Positions 45,131-56,703 are shown, counted from the stretch's first letter. The stretch: DNA of 64,000 bases from Kalmusia sp. IMI 367209 (GCA_027946365.1 JAPEUQ010000007.1:496001-560000), one strand, 5' to 3'. The notes: generated by a model not told the origin, from the letters alone. Numbers and translations are program-made.

Positions 45131-46547
45131 CTCATCGTTTGTACATGAACGGACTCTCCAGGATGATAAAAAGGCGATACCAAGAAATGAGACTTATGCA
45201 CAACCTTCGGAAAGTACTTGCACAGCTTCGGAGCTCGCAGCGACAAGCTCTTCAGCCCAAGTATACGATGGCACCTTGAGATCGACAACAACAGATCATT
45301 CTCAGCAAGATATCCTGCCACGTAAGAGTGAAGCTACTATAGCTGACGGTCCGCCCATCTTCCAGCTCTTACAAGACCAGAACGTTCAAAAAGCTTCCTA
45401 TATCGAGCTTGAACATGTCACGACTTGGGTCGACGAAACGGGGGTCACTTCACACCGAGACCGCCAGGCGAGGCTTATGAAGATCTTTTCCGATTTCGAT
45501 GGTATGATGACTGGTGAAGGTGCTTCAGATCAGAAGCGCTGTCCGGCAGATCGGACACACCGCACCGAGAAATCCAGTACTCAGGCGAGCAGTATGTTTA
45601 CCCGGAAAGCAGTGCAGAGACGAAACCACAAAGGATCTTCCAGATCTACCACTTCACAGATCTCGATACCGAAAAGTGATAACAGCCATGCAATGTCCCA
45701 CCATGAAGGCGGCCCCAAGCCTCCTTTCGCACTAATGTTGTCGTGTCCCTTTGTCAAACACAATCGGAGACGCTACGACTACGTGGCCAACAGTTGTACT
45801 GAGCGGTTTGGATTTCAAAACCCCGGGAGATTAGTGTAAGATGTTATCGCGTGGCATTTCGCTTCAATGTTGAGCACTGACAATATTTAGTGAGCACTTG
45901 AAGCGGGTTCATTCCCTCAGGGTACCATGCTGCGTTGTATGCAAACAAAGATTTAGTGGAAGGACGAGAAATCACGCGGAACACGCTCAACGACTCCATA
46001 CAAGCTTAGGGCAGTGTCAACCGAGGCCACTAACGGGACTGGAGCCAGAATGGATGACGGAAGAGCAGGACAATCGCTTTGCAAGCTCCGTCATCTTAGG
46101 TCAATCGACTACTGCCGAAGACAAATGGCGGTCGATTTATCGTCAAATATTTGACATTCCAGAGGATGTTCCTGTTCCTGATCCATGTAAGTCATTGACG
46201 GCTCTATATTCTGCACGTATTTGTTGACGAAGGCCAGATTATGATTATCTGGTACCCAGTCACCAATTCGATCGCATCGAACAGGGCGTCTCGACGAACA
46301 ACACAGCGTATAATACATCTATCTACCCGTACGACGAGCCCGTTCAAGAGAACTCTTTGGTCATAGCACCCTTCAACCCACCTATCGGAGATGCCAGTAC
46401 CAGAACAACAAATGCTAGCGAGGTGAGTTAATGTGACAAGTACCTCCAATGAATCTTTAGCTTACTTTACAAAGCGCTTAGCATACCCAACAACGAATGG
46501 TTCTGGTGCTCAAGGATCAGGATATGACATTCGATCACAATCGTTGA
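45131..46547 (+). CDS. C2H2-like zinc-finger protein of a fungal family, ends uncertain
   Basis: The body has exons from about 45131 to 45835, then 45891-46186, 46238-46422 and probably 46482-46547, with GT-AG introns of 55, 51 and 59 nt. The recognisable domain reads LSCPFVKHNRRRYDYVANSC, a GRLVEHLKRVHS segment across a splice, CCVVCKQRF, and H-x3-H before a Cys. This is two degenerate C2H2 fingers of the type CPFxKHxPxxY...EHLxRxH...C-x2-C. It is followed by the family's EEQDNRF, then AEDKWRSIYRQIFDIPEDVPVPDPYYDY block. Such proteins are numerous in Dothideomycetes and related classes and have no assigned function. The 5' exon is unresolved. An alternative 3' frame to 46843 (DSGYQSLGQLSGLETEVPLD) also looks protein-like and may be an extra exon. 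Confidence 0.6.
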
Positions 46548-46843
46548 CATCCCCCACTGTTTTCCTCACAGCTCAGTCACTTGACATTAATGAAAGAGGT
46601 CAACCTGCACCGCCGTATGAATACGGAATATATCAATTCCAAGACTCGGGTTATCAATCCCTTGGGCAGCTGTCGGGCTTGGAGACAGAAGTGCCTTTGG
46701 ACATTTCCGAGCTTGTGAGATCGCAGGAAAATCCTTCCGAAGCGCAGCCTGATGAGTGGAAGCTGAGTGAAAACGATATAGATGATCCTGACTCTAGGGC
46801 TAATAATGCCGGACTTTACCTAAGAGATCTCTCAATTTTATGA

Positions 46844-47415
46844 TGCGATGGAAAGAGAATGGACCAAGAATAGGGGTCGGCATGAATCTATGGTTCATTA
46901 CGTATCTAAGAGTAACTTACACCAAATACCCCCGTAGACTTTACCAGATAAATTCATTGCTCTACATCGCTATCTCTCATCTTTCTTATATATTTAAAAT
47001 GCTCCAGGCTCATCACGTAATGAATGCTTTGAGCATTGAGAAACACCATCTCAGCTCCTAACCTAGTAAAGCATCATTCCCTTAGGGCAATCCATGCTCT
47101 GCCTCATGCATGGCATCGTATCGTTCTAGTTTCTGATTTTGCGCATACTTATATATGAATCGCGCGTCCTAGGTTTGAATGCCTCCTCTCGACATCTCAG
47201 TTCTCAGAACGCAGATCCGCTCCCCATGTACCTTATGACAAGATTACATATATATAACGCTAAATGTTCAAAGATACAAGAATGTACAATCATCAGACTT
47301 TATGGAGTGGACTCCTCTACCTCCGCGCGATCCCCGATAACACTCCCTCCTCCTCACCGTCTCCCTAGCCTCCTCGTTCAGGCCCTAACCATCTGCTCGA
47401 CCATCCCCTTGGCCC
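46844..47415. other. Intergenic region
   Basis: Convergent spacer. No gene was recognised. Confidence 0.45.
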
Positions 47416-49298
47416 TCAAAAAACCCTCCCACCTCCCCACCCCTCCCTATGCGAATCCCAACACCCTACCATCACCTCATCATCAATTCTCACCTCCCTC
47501 CCACGCAAAACTTCCACCAGCCTCTCCCTCAACCACCACCATACAGGTAAAAATCCCGCATGCGCCAGCACCCTCAATTTGCCGTACGGCCACGCGCTCA
47601 CACCACCCTGGACATACTCTTGCATAAACCGGTTGATGGGTTCCGGCAGGGTGCTGAGAGTATGCCACATGGTGTCGGTTATATTGTTGAGCCAGGCCGT
47701 GTCGACAGCCTTGATGGTTTTGAGGGAGATGAGAGTTGTGGAGTAGGGAATGTGGGAGAAGATGTACTCTGTGGCTTTCAATTCTTCGGCGGTGGGGACG
47801 GGGTCAGGCTGGAGAGTAGTCCGGTGATTGCGTTGCTCTGGTAGGTCGGGTGGCAGGGAGGAACCATGCGAAGGGACGAGATTGGAGAAGTAGACTGCCA
47901 GACGGAGCGCGTCGTCGTTGAGGGCAAGGGGCTCTTTAGAGATGAGGGCGGAACGGCTCGAGGTAAGGGGCAAAGGCGGCGAAGCTAGAGGGTCGGATCC
48001 ATCATGCGGTGCAGTGGCAAATTTGGACGGTGGTGAGGCGATGTTGCCGTGCTGCTTGTTACAAAGTTAGTTGGTTATTTACTATGAATGAAATGCCTTT
48101 GTTTGATAGGCGTTCAGCTTCATTGCTTTCCGTGTTGTTGTTGTTCTTCTTCTTCTCAAGAAAGAGTACATCACCTTCTCAATCCCGTCTCACTCAAGGT
48201 ATCGTTGACCAGAAAAAGGGAAAAGTTTGTACCTTCTTCGCAGATGATGCATGATCCTCTTCCGAGTTCTTCGGCTTCCTAGCGCGCTTGCGCTGAGGCG
48301 GCCCCTCTAATGCCCTCTCCTCCCGCTTCCTCTTACGCTCTACAGCTTGTTCGGCTAGTAGCTGCTTTGCATCTCGTAATTTGACCTGTTTGGCGAGCTC
48401 TTCTTGTGCTGAGCCCTACAATTAATTAGCTCTGTTTGTTGCATTTGTTGCGTCAAGGCCTGTACTGCAGAAGCCGCATTTTTATACCAAAGCTAGATTT
48501 TACACAAGGAAAGACAGCCTGTGCTACATAAGGTAATACAATAAAAAATCGTGCTCTGAATTGGGGCCGTAATCGATGGTGCTTACCTTTTTCGGGGTGC
48601 CAATCGAAGACTTGAGCATTGGGTTGGATTTGAGAGAGGCTTTCTGATGCGGGGGCTTGACAGAATACGGTGACTCAACTATTGGTGTTGATGCCTTGTT
48701 AATATGCGCCTGAATCGTTATTAGTTCATGCTAAGTATATATATAAAATACGTGTACTTGCTTTCTTTGTCGTTAGGGTCGGACTGCTCAAATCAGTTGA
48801 GGTGACGAGAGATGACGAGGAAAGCTCCGGAGGGCTAGATCCATAGTCATAGTCACTCTTTGGAAGAGAGACGAAGTCTTCAACATTAAAAGAATCAAGT
48901 AGGGTGTTCGTAGATGCTCCAGGGTGGACCGCAGCCAAGAAAGACCCTGGCGCCGGAGGGTCGAGCGGTTCGAGGGTACCAGGACTTGTGGGGATGTGCA
49001 TAGCGAGTTCATCCTCTATCATCGATGTCAGAGTAGGTGTAATCGTAGACATAGAGGTCGGCCAGTTGATATCTTGCGATTTAGGCTCGAGCGCACCGGC
49101 TTGCTCATATGCATACAGATTCCATGAATCAGTGTTGAAGTCAAGGTCAAAGTCAGCGTCGGAGTCGAACGTATCTAGACCACTCTCGATCGTCTGCCTG
49201 GGTCAGCTTTCTGCTACTTGCGGTTTTGGATTCAAGTAGCTACCTACCTCATGCGTAGACAGCAGTGCCTTTGTCGGAGCATGCGGTAGATCCTCCAT
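47416..49298 (-). CDS. Hypothetical nuclear-type protein with a basic segment, five exons
   Basis: Exons are 49298-49248, 49193-48762, 48709-48587, 48415-48233 and 48051-47416, about 474 aa, all joining in phase 0. Intron 2 is a GC-AG intron: donor GCAAGT after AAGAAA, and CTAATAAC before the acceptor. The last acceptor is a CAAGCAG tandem (NAGNAG). The N-terminal third is acidic and Ser/Thr/Pro-rich (FDSDADFDLDF). The middle has a helical, strongly basic region, LRDAKQLLAEQAVERKRKR, then RKRARKPKN, which could be a nuclear localisation signal. The C-terminal 150 residues form a compact domain with TMWHTLSTLPEPINRFMQEY and WWWLRERLVEVL. It is not a bZIP: the leucine spacing after the basic part is absent. 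Not recognised; possibly a transcription-associated protein. Confidence 0.65.
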
Positions 49299-50229
49299 AT
49301 AGCAAGAGTTTATGCTGTCAAACTTTTAAATCGTAAGTCAGAAAGAGCCAAATAGCAGGGATAATAAAAAGCTGAGTAGCGTATGGAGTGATGTCAATAC
49401 ATGAGCTGAGTTGAGGAAGAGTAATGGGTGCGGTGATCATATGTGAGTGCGGTAGAGTGCCATAGAGTGCGGTAGAGTGCGCGGTGATGGTGAATCGAGC
49501 AAACCGGCAGTAGCGCGGAGAGCCAAGACTAAACGCGAGAGTGAGTAATTGCGTCGATCGGACGCACGTGAGTCTGCTTTGGGGCAACGGAGGCTCTGAG
49601 GTAGGTGGTTGGCCGACTGAATGGCGGGTGTTGTAGATACAGTGACGATACGCAGCGGTGCAGCAAAGACCCGGAAATCTGAATATTTGCGATGCGCCTA
49701 TACTGACGACTCTAATATCCTACTGTGCATGAGCAATATACATACATTTACACTTACACTAGATCCGCGTGCTGCAAGTCTCGGCTACAGGTACATGTTG
49801 AACCACATTCTAGGGGCAGACACGATGCTAGTAGTCAAGGTGTACTGATGAAGAACGCAGTCTCGAAAGTATGAGCAACCACATTGTTACAGAAAGTTGT
49901 TAGTCAAAAACCGGTGACTGATGGTCATGTGGCGGCAAAGGTGACTTCGTGGACATCAAGAAAAAGACAGATGGAAGCAGGAGTGAGCATGACAATTCAT
50001 GAAATGGGTATCGTGGTCATTGCAGTAGTTTCTTTGCCAGAGGAAGAAAGAAAAGTGGGTATATCTACCGTTTCCCCTGAAGACGATGACTCAGCTAGAA
50101 TAAGCCACCTCCGGAACGCCCCTCCGGCAGCATTTTGAGCCCTGAGCGCCTATACAAACTATTCAGGGACCACACGATCTAAGAATCGAAAGCCGGAGAG
50201 TAATAAAAACCACGGGCTGGAACATTTGC
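49299..50229. other. Intergenic region
   Basis: No gene was recognised. It contains a 10-bp tandem repeat at 49445-49484. Short frames at 49621-49848 and 49884-50138 lack family features. Confidence 0.45.
49445..49484. repeat. 10-bp tandem repeat, four copies
   Basis: Units GAGTGCGGTA, GAGTGCCATA, GAGTGCGGTA and GAGTGCGCGG. The repeat is about 150 bp upstream of the start codon of the gene at 47416-49298 and so may lie in its promoter. Confidence 0.85.
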
Positions 50230-51382
50230 TCAAGCACTGGCCTTTGTCTTCTTTTGGCGTGGTTTTCTCGTCTGCCTAGCCTTGCGTGGTGCCTCCTCTT
50301 CATCCTCAGACTCGCCTATACCCTCCTCCTCAAGATCCGCCTCCACGTCGCGGGTACGCTTTCCCTTCTTGGCGCGATTGTCCGTCTTCTGCTTCTTCCT
50401 AGCCGCCGTCGCCGCAAACATTTCCTCGGGTGGTTCGTCCATGGGCGAAGGCCGCTTGCCTGCTCGTCCTTTAGGAGCATACTTGGCTTCCAAATGGTCA
50501 AAGAAGTTCCCTTGTCTTGACTTCTGTCGCTGTGCGATTAACGCTGCGAGGTCTCCCATGCCACCCGATTCTTTCTTCTTGCTCTTTGGCCTCCCGCTTG
50601 CTTTTCCCGCAGCCTCTTTCTTAGCTTCCTTCTTGTCCCAGTCGTCCCTCCTCTTCCTTTCCGCGTCTTTAGCCTTCTGACGTGCGGCATCATTGTTGTC
50701 ACGTTCATACGCCTCGTAAGATTCAATCGTGCCCTTGGCAATCTCTTCGTCGAGAATTTGCCTGAATCGGTCGTCGTCCTCTAGGATGTCTGATAGCATG
50801 ACGTTGTCGTAGATGGCACTCAATCGACCATCGAAATTGGTATACGCATTTAGTAGATCGCGTCGCTCCTCGGCGCTGCCTTTGTACTGGTTTGAGATCT
50901 TTTCAATGTTCTCTTGGTTGACGACATCCTGAAACTGCTCGCGGTAGAAATTGAGCCAGTCGAACTCATCATCGTCTTCTAGCGTCTCGGCAGTGCTGCC
51001 CGTGAGGTCGTAACGCTTGCGACGTCGGTCGTCAGATAGAACAGCGTATGCGAAAGCGATTTCTTGAAAGGCCTTGTTCGCGGCTTCCTTCTCGTTCTCA
51101 TGTGCCTTGTCTGCAGCTATCAGTAGTGCTCGTTCGTGAGGTTACGATAGGGCGCATACCTGGGTGGTGCTTGAGGGCCATCTTTCGATACGCCTTCTTC
51201 ACGTCATCGGCAGTCGCCTCCTTCTCGAGTCCCAACACGGCATAGGGATCGATGCTTGGTGGGCCATCTGCCTCGAGGTCTGCGTCCTCCTCCTCCTCCT
51301 CCTCCTCCTCGTCATCGCTGATGACTGGATCCGCCTTCGCTTTCTTCTCATTCCGCTCTTGGGTAGACCGTTTACGTGCCAT
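50230..51382 (-). CDS. DnaJ-domain protein, DNAJC9-like
   Basis: Two exons, 51382-51160 and 51110-50230, give 367 aa. The 49-nt intron falls inside the Asp codon of the HPD motif; a CTGCAG acceptor restores KHHPDKAHENE, which fixed the splice choice. The N-terminus has a run of Glu encoded by a GAG/CTC repeat, then the J domain ([20 protein letters not shown] to [10 protein letters not shown]). The region with [13 protein letters not shown] acidic-aromatic residues and [19 protein letters not shown] is typical of DNAJC9-type co-chaperones. The C-terminus is Lys/Arg-rich with nuclear-localisation character. It would stimulate an Hsp70; DNAJC9 itself also acts as a histone chaperone. A nuclear role is likely. 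Confidence 0.88.
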
Positions 51383-51591
51383 ATTGTGAGAGTAATTGAT
51401 GTGGTGCGAAATAAAGGTTAAGGCAGACTCGGAGCGCGTGTGGAGTCAAAAACGCGACGCGTCAGAGAAGCCGACTCGGACTTTAGTGGAGATATGCACT
51501 GACCATGCACCGCCACAGCAGGCATCAACTCTGCTTTCACTCAGCGAGCGGTGGTCGTTCTCTCACCTTTACTCTCACTTCCTCCTTCACT

Positions 51592-52146
51592 ATGTGCGTT
51601 CCGGACTTCGAATCTCTGCCGCTACCGCAAGAGATAGCAGACAATCTCGTAGATCATAACGCGCTGATGCTAGAGGCGCTCGAGGAAGCCAAACAATCAC
51701 CACCGAAGCCATCCAACTTCTGTGTCGGCGCTCTACTGGTAGACTTGGAAACCGGCGAAGTTTTGTCTCGCGGGTATACACTCGAGGTCGAGGGCAACAC
51801 GCATGCTGAGCAATGCTGTCTCATAAAGCTCGCTCAAGCACACGACCTCCCCGAAGAGCGCGTTGGCGAGGTGTTGCCACCCAACACTGCCGTGTTCACA
51901 ACTATGGAGCCTTGTAACATGCGGCTCAGCGGAAGCCTACCTTGCGTCGATAGGATCATTAGAACGACAAACAAGGACGGCGCAGCAGCAATTAGGAAAG
52001 TGTACCTGGGCGTCAAGGAACCAGAGAAGTTTGTCGGCGAGAACAAGGGGCGCGCTAAACTTGAGGAGCATGGCATCGAATGCATCCATGTACCTGGTCT
52101 TGAAGAGGAGATTCTGAAGGTTGCGACAGCTGGACATCAGAAATGA
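51592..52146 (+). CDS. Cytidine-deaminase-fold enzyme, DRAP deaminase-like
   Basis: Single exon, 184 aa from the ATG at 51592; an in-frame ATG at 51505 would add 29 non-conserved residues. The zinc site is HAEQC, then TMEPCNMRLSGSLPCVDRII. The His, the catalytic Glu in HAE and the PC-x8-C type cysteines are all present. The RLSGS-PC block and the following ILGV-like YLGVKEPEKF resemble the deaminase domain of yeast Rib2, which deaminates the pyrimidine intermediate of riboflavin synthesis. The pseudouridine-synthase half of Rib2 is absent, as in many filamentous fungi. It could alternatively be a nucleoside deaminase. Divergent from the DnaJ gene with about 210 bp between starts, so a shared promoter is likely. 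Confidence 0.8.
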   Translation: MCVPDFESLPLPQEIADNLVDHNALMLEALEEAKQSPPKPSNFCVGALLVDLETGEVLSRGYTLEVEGNTHAEQCCLIKLAQAHDLPEERVGEVLPPNTAVFTTMEPCNMRLSGSLPCVDRIIRTTNKDGAAAIRKVYLGVKEPEKFVGENKGRAKLEEHGIECIHVPGLEEEILKVATAGHQK

Positions 52147-53031
52147 GTGTCGTATTGCGTGGCTTTACATGGACAGGGATTGCAGACCGAAACACGTGCA
52201 AATATTGCAAGCTCTTGTCAGGACATGCCAAAACTCGCAATAGTATTATCTGGGCGCCATTCCATTCTTGTCATGTTTTTTTAGTTGGCTTTCCTAAAGT
52301 CTATCTCAAAAGGACTTGGACCACGCATCAGCCTAAGTTAATCTTCGGCTCTTATCCTCGACATCACGACAGCTTTCGCTTTTGACTTTAGCTCGTATCT
52401 AAATCGCCGCCACTTTGACTTTCGGAAAGCGGAGTCTCAGACATTGGCAATAACGGCTCGTATCATTCGCCAATCTAGACTTGACCGTACCCTTACTTCG
52501 CTCGCTCGGAACCTTCAGCCCTAGCTTTGACGCTGACTGTTGTGGGACACAAGAATAGAAGGCCGAAGGAATATAAAATGGTACGGCATGGCGAACAAGG
52601 GTCGGGTTACGTCTACCGAGGAAGCTCGTGCTTTACCTGAGAGATTGGTATTTGCAGCAAAGCTTGCCGCAAGGGTACCATAGGCCAACCATTTGGAGAC
52701 CTATTATTATCTGACTGACCTCAAGTCGCATCATGCATATGACGGCTGTCTTCATAAGACCTAGTAATACCGCAGAGAAGTAGATTTTCTAAAAGATGAA
52801 CGTTTCCAGGGCTCTGCGCCTGTACACCATGGATTAGCAAACACAATCAAGAACTTATAGCTACAGATAGAAGTATCAGCCATTACATATATTCAACGCA
52901 AGCAGATTATAATACATGATACAAATACAAGCATCACCAGGACAAAAGTCCGAACCCGTATCATGAGCGAGATAGTTCTAAACCGTGTCTTATACCTAAC
53001 TATACTACCCTCGCATCATCCTCGCCCATCC
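52147..53031. other. Intergenic region
   Basis: Convergent spacer between the deaminase and lactonase genes. No gene was recognised. Confidence 0.45.
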
Positions 53032-54419
53032 TTACCAATCCCTAGCCAACCGCTCCCGTATGCCCTCAACCTTCCACACCCCGCCCCTCCCCACAATCCA
53101 CAAAACATGTTCCTCAAACGCCACATTCACCGCCCCAAATTCCCTTCCTCCCGCCTCCCGGCGTCCTGATCCTCCCCAGCACCGTCCCACCTATCGGCTC
53201 AATAACATCCACCCCATCACTACTCGCAGCAAAAACGTACCCATTCCCCGCCACCCTAACCCCATCCCAAAACCTCGACACAGGATTTGCAAACAAGCGC
53301 TGGTTCCGCAGTAGCGGGCGCCCATCTAGCGCGTCGAAAGCGTACAGCGCGCGGCTGCGCAGCGGATCCGTCGATTTGGGCCGCCCGCTGTTGATGCTAG
53401 TTACGTCGACGTAGAGCGTGTTGTCAGGCGCGACAGCGATGCCGTTGAGGTTGCAGGTCCAGCCGCCGTCGAGGGCGAAGACGAGTTTGGGCGTGAGGCT
53501 TGTCGTGTTGATGAAGTAGACGGCGGGGCTAGTCGGGGGTGCGAAGGTGGTGAGGGAGTTGCTCTTGTTCGTCTGTCAGTTGTGTGGTTTTTTTTTCTAC
53601 TCGTAGTCGAGTAGGGACAGCAGAGAAAGGTGGAAGAGGAAAGACAAACCCATGCAGATGTTGAATCGGTGACCCATATATTACCGTTTGGATCAATATC
53701 TAAATCGTTGAACCCCATAAATGGCTGCTGGTAGAAATTATTGATGACAACTTCTGCCTCCCATGTCTCCGGGTTGACTTTGTAAATCGAGGCATAGTGT
53801 CCGTCTCCCCCGTCAGTAGCTACATACAGCGAGCCGTTGTAGTGCACACAGCCGTGCGCGCCTACGATGGGAGGTGAGGTGGTGACGTTGCGCAGCTCGT
53901 GGGTCGATGCATCAAGGAGGTATTGGTAGTCGTGAAGGAAGCCCCAGCTTGTGAAGAAGAGGGCGTTGAGGGAGGGAACGAAGCACGAGGCTTCGTGGAT
54001 CCAGGTGTAGTCTGGTTGCCAGACGTGCGAAGTGTGGACGTTGGGGCCGAGGAAGTCGAAGAAGGCGGGGTCAAAGGCTACGAAATTGGATTGGTTGAGG
54101 TAGGTGTTGCTTTGGATAGTTAGTGAGAGCATGGTACATGGTGTAGGCAATGTTCACGCTGCTTCGAGATCTGGGTCTGTGGTGTTGGCATGCCACGGGG
54201 GATCGACTGCTGTAATAGAAATTAGACGTTGTAACAATTGAAGATCCCGTGATGCTGACCTGTTCTATTGAAGTCGAAATTTAATGCAGCTGTTCCCACT
54301 GTATCGTAATAACCCCAAACCGCGCCCGAGACATTGGTCGAGAAGCCAGAGGGCAGCTGGCCAAGATATGGATTTGGCAAGGGATAATTCATTGCATTGA
54401 AGACCTCGTCGTAAACCAA
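53032..54419 (-). CDS. SMP-30/gluconolactonase-like beta-propeller protein, frame interrupted
   Basis: The core is two exons, about 54132-53650 and 53572-53032. It shows FVAFDPAFFDFLGPNVHTS, then FTSWGFLHDYQYLLD, AHGCVHYNGSLYVATDGG, FNDLDIDPNGNIWVTDSTSAW and GIAVAPDNTLYVDVTS. These are the metal- and blade-forming motifs of fungal secreted SMP-30/lactonase proteins. The intron at 53573-53649 is GTTTGT...ACAG. Near 53147-53155 one extra base in a G-rich run moves the frame. Uncorrected it ends at 53114. Corrected it ends FGAVNVAFEEHVLWIVGRG...ARDW at 53032. Upstream, a TGA at 54154-54156 lies in frame between the core and an earlier segment (LVYDEVFNAMNYPLPNPYLG). A weak intron, roughly from the GTGGCA at 54200 to the AAAG before 54113, could bypass it. 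A signal peptide is not located. Confidence 0.65.
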
Positions 54420-54890
54420 GAATCTTGGGATTCAAGTACAATCATCTTAAAGATTGTCTCTATGTTTAAGTATTCGCACCGTAGGACAACCTCCGAAGCC
54501 CTCAGCTAGATCGAGCTACACCCCGCATTTTCTCCGCATTCCGGTAATCAAGAGATGTACCTCCCGAGAAGCTTTACGAAGCATTCGGACAAGCTTTGGC
54601 ACTGGGAAGTGGATCTTGGTCGAGGCTAAGGATGAAGCTGTGCAAGGTATAGAGATTTCGGACGTGGCCCGAAATAAGTCTTCGGGTGATGTCCGATAGG
54701 TGCCGATTATCCTCACAGGTTGCTTTCAAGAGGGATTATGATTATTATATGTATTGATAATAAAAGTCACTCAGTTTAGAGGAGATTGCTAGAATGAAGT
54801 AGGCTGCTACGATTTAGCACGACCTGGTCGCGATTTTCACCTGCCATGATGTTCTCAAATGACGGCCCCCAAACGCAATACCATATCTGA
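54420..54890. other. Intergenic region
   Basis: It may hold an unplaced first exon of the lactonase gene. Nothing else was recognised. Confidence 0.4.
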
Positions 54891-55994
54891 CTACCAAAGC
54901 TTTGGAACAAGCATAGGTGTCTCCTCTTTCCACTTCTTGTAGTCTTTTCTATCTCCAAACTTCTTGTCATACTTGTTCTCGCTTAACGGAATCCCGCTCA
55001 CCTTCAACAATAGAAAGGCGACGAAGGCAGGGCTAGCCGCGCACATACCCGCAACAAGCATCTTCCCACTCGCACCACTCAGCCCTAGTGCCGCTTGCGC
55101 GGGCTGTCTGAGCAACAGACCTGACGCCGCAATTGCGATACCACTCCACAACGTGATCTCGCCGAAGTAATTTGGATGCCGTGACTTCGACCACAGTCCG
55201 CGGGTGAGGAATTCCTCAGAGTGCTTCTTCTCTTTCTTTTCCTTCGACCATTGGGATTTCTGGCGGTCGGCGATAACCTCGAACGTGAGGCCGAAGACGA
55301 AGACAGCCAGACCGAAGAGCTCCGCTGCGTACGGCTTCGCAGACACAGCCGCAGGGATAGAAGAAGTCACATTTTGGAGACGAGACATGGCGAAGGCAGA
55401 CCGCGGGAGACTGTTCACGAGAACGACGGGCAGCGTGCACAGCGAAACCCAGGTAGCCTGCGCGAAGAATGCGCCGTAGAATTTCGGGGGCGAGGTGCGG
55501 ATATTGTCGAAGCGGGAATCCGTGCCGTCGTCCTCTGTGATCCTCTTGAACAGGAAACTTCCCACTATCACATGTTAGCTTCAATCCGGACAGTCTCTTT
55601 CTATGCCATCAGATCATCTGATCTGGGGGACCGATTGATAAATAGGACTATACGAACATCGTGTAGCCCAAATCCCCACAGCCGCACTCAAGACTGCATG
55701 GCGCCACCACCACGCTCCCTGCCCCGGTGCAGGCGCACTCAAATATTCTGCTAAGCCTCCGGTGAAAGCTCCTGCGTTCTTCGCTCGCAGATACGGCATA
55801 AAGAAGGACAGCGCCGTGCAGGAGATATACGTCAAGCTACCGCTAAGATCGTAAAACCGCTCCGTCTGCGCAGCAATCGAGGGCACGGCGACAGCAGTCT
55901 GAATACCGTATGCGAGCGCAACCGACGGCACCAGGGTCCTCAGCAGAGGATTGCGGAACGCCGTCGCGCGAAGGAGCGATTGCAAAAGCGACAT
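54891..55994 (-). CDS. DUF1295 membrane protein (steroid 5-alpha-reductase-like fold)
   Basis: Two exons, 55994-55658 and 55564-54891, give 336 aa. The 93-nt intron (GTTCGT donor, GATAG acceptor) restores the family motif WATRLGSFLFKRI. Several hydrophobic helices run through the protein. The C-terminal signature is LFGLAVFVFGLTFEVIADRQ, then GLWSKSRHPNYFGEITLWSG, where the RHPNYFGE block is the NADPH-binding signature shared with steroid 5-alpha reductases, isoprenylcysteine methyltransferases and DUF1295 proteins. It is a multi-pass membrane enzyme, probably in ER or peroxisomal membrane. Substrate is unknown; lipid or sterol reduction is a reasonable guess. Confidence 0.87.
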
Positions 55995-56703
55995 AGTGAT
56001 CGCTTGCGGCTAATACAACTTAGGGTGGGAATTACTACAAATTCGAAGAGGTTTGATTGAACGCAGATAGTAGATCAGAGGGCTATGTTCCTTTATAGCA
56101 TCGCGCAGGCAGCTGCAAAACGCTGGGTGCGTGACGCGCCGTTTCCATTGTCGTCGCGATGCGATGTTCAGGGTCCAGATACGCGACGAGAATCGATGTC
56201 GTCATCCTGCCTCCTTAGTCTACATTCTGCTCAACGCTCGACCCCAGGTCCAGGCCAAATAGTTGGATGTCAGACGTCAACATCGGCGTCTTAGGACAGA
56301 ACAATTGTCCGACGGCGCCCGAAAGGTCCGATATTTTTCTTGTGGGGCGGGATATAGGACCTACGAAAACTTGGTGTATGAACCAGTAGAACGAGACATC
56401 ATGTTTGAGTTGGCACCGATATGCAAAGTCCATTTACGGATTCAAATCAAACACCCAATATCCGCTACCGTGATATACAGCGATCTCTTCGCGCACAAGA
56501 ACATTCAGACTCCAAAAGGGCCTTCAAGTCGCCTTCCAACATGCTAGATCCCTCGAACCCAAAACGCCAATCTCACTCGAGGTAAATGAATAATCACCTC
56601 ACTCTCCTAGTAAAGCACCCAGGAACTAGTTATGAGATAAAGAACCAACAGTCATCGATTAAAAATGTACAAGGTACGGAGAACTCTGCACTGCCCACTA
56701 TAT
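55995..56703. other. Intergenic region
   Basis: Spacer between the DUF1295 gene promoter and the SEC3 3' end. No gene was recognised. Confidence 0.45.

Noticed and set aside
48233..48415. Basic segment as a bZIP domain
   Set aside because: The Arg/Lys-rich stretch lacks the N-x7-R core and the heptad leucines that should follow it.
51283..51312. (CTC/TCC)n run as a separate microsatellite feature
   Set aside because: It encodes the poly-Glu tract of the DnaJ protein and is described there.
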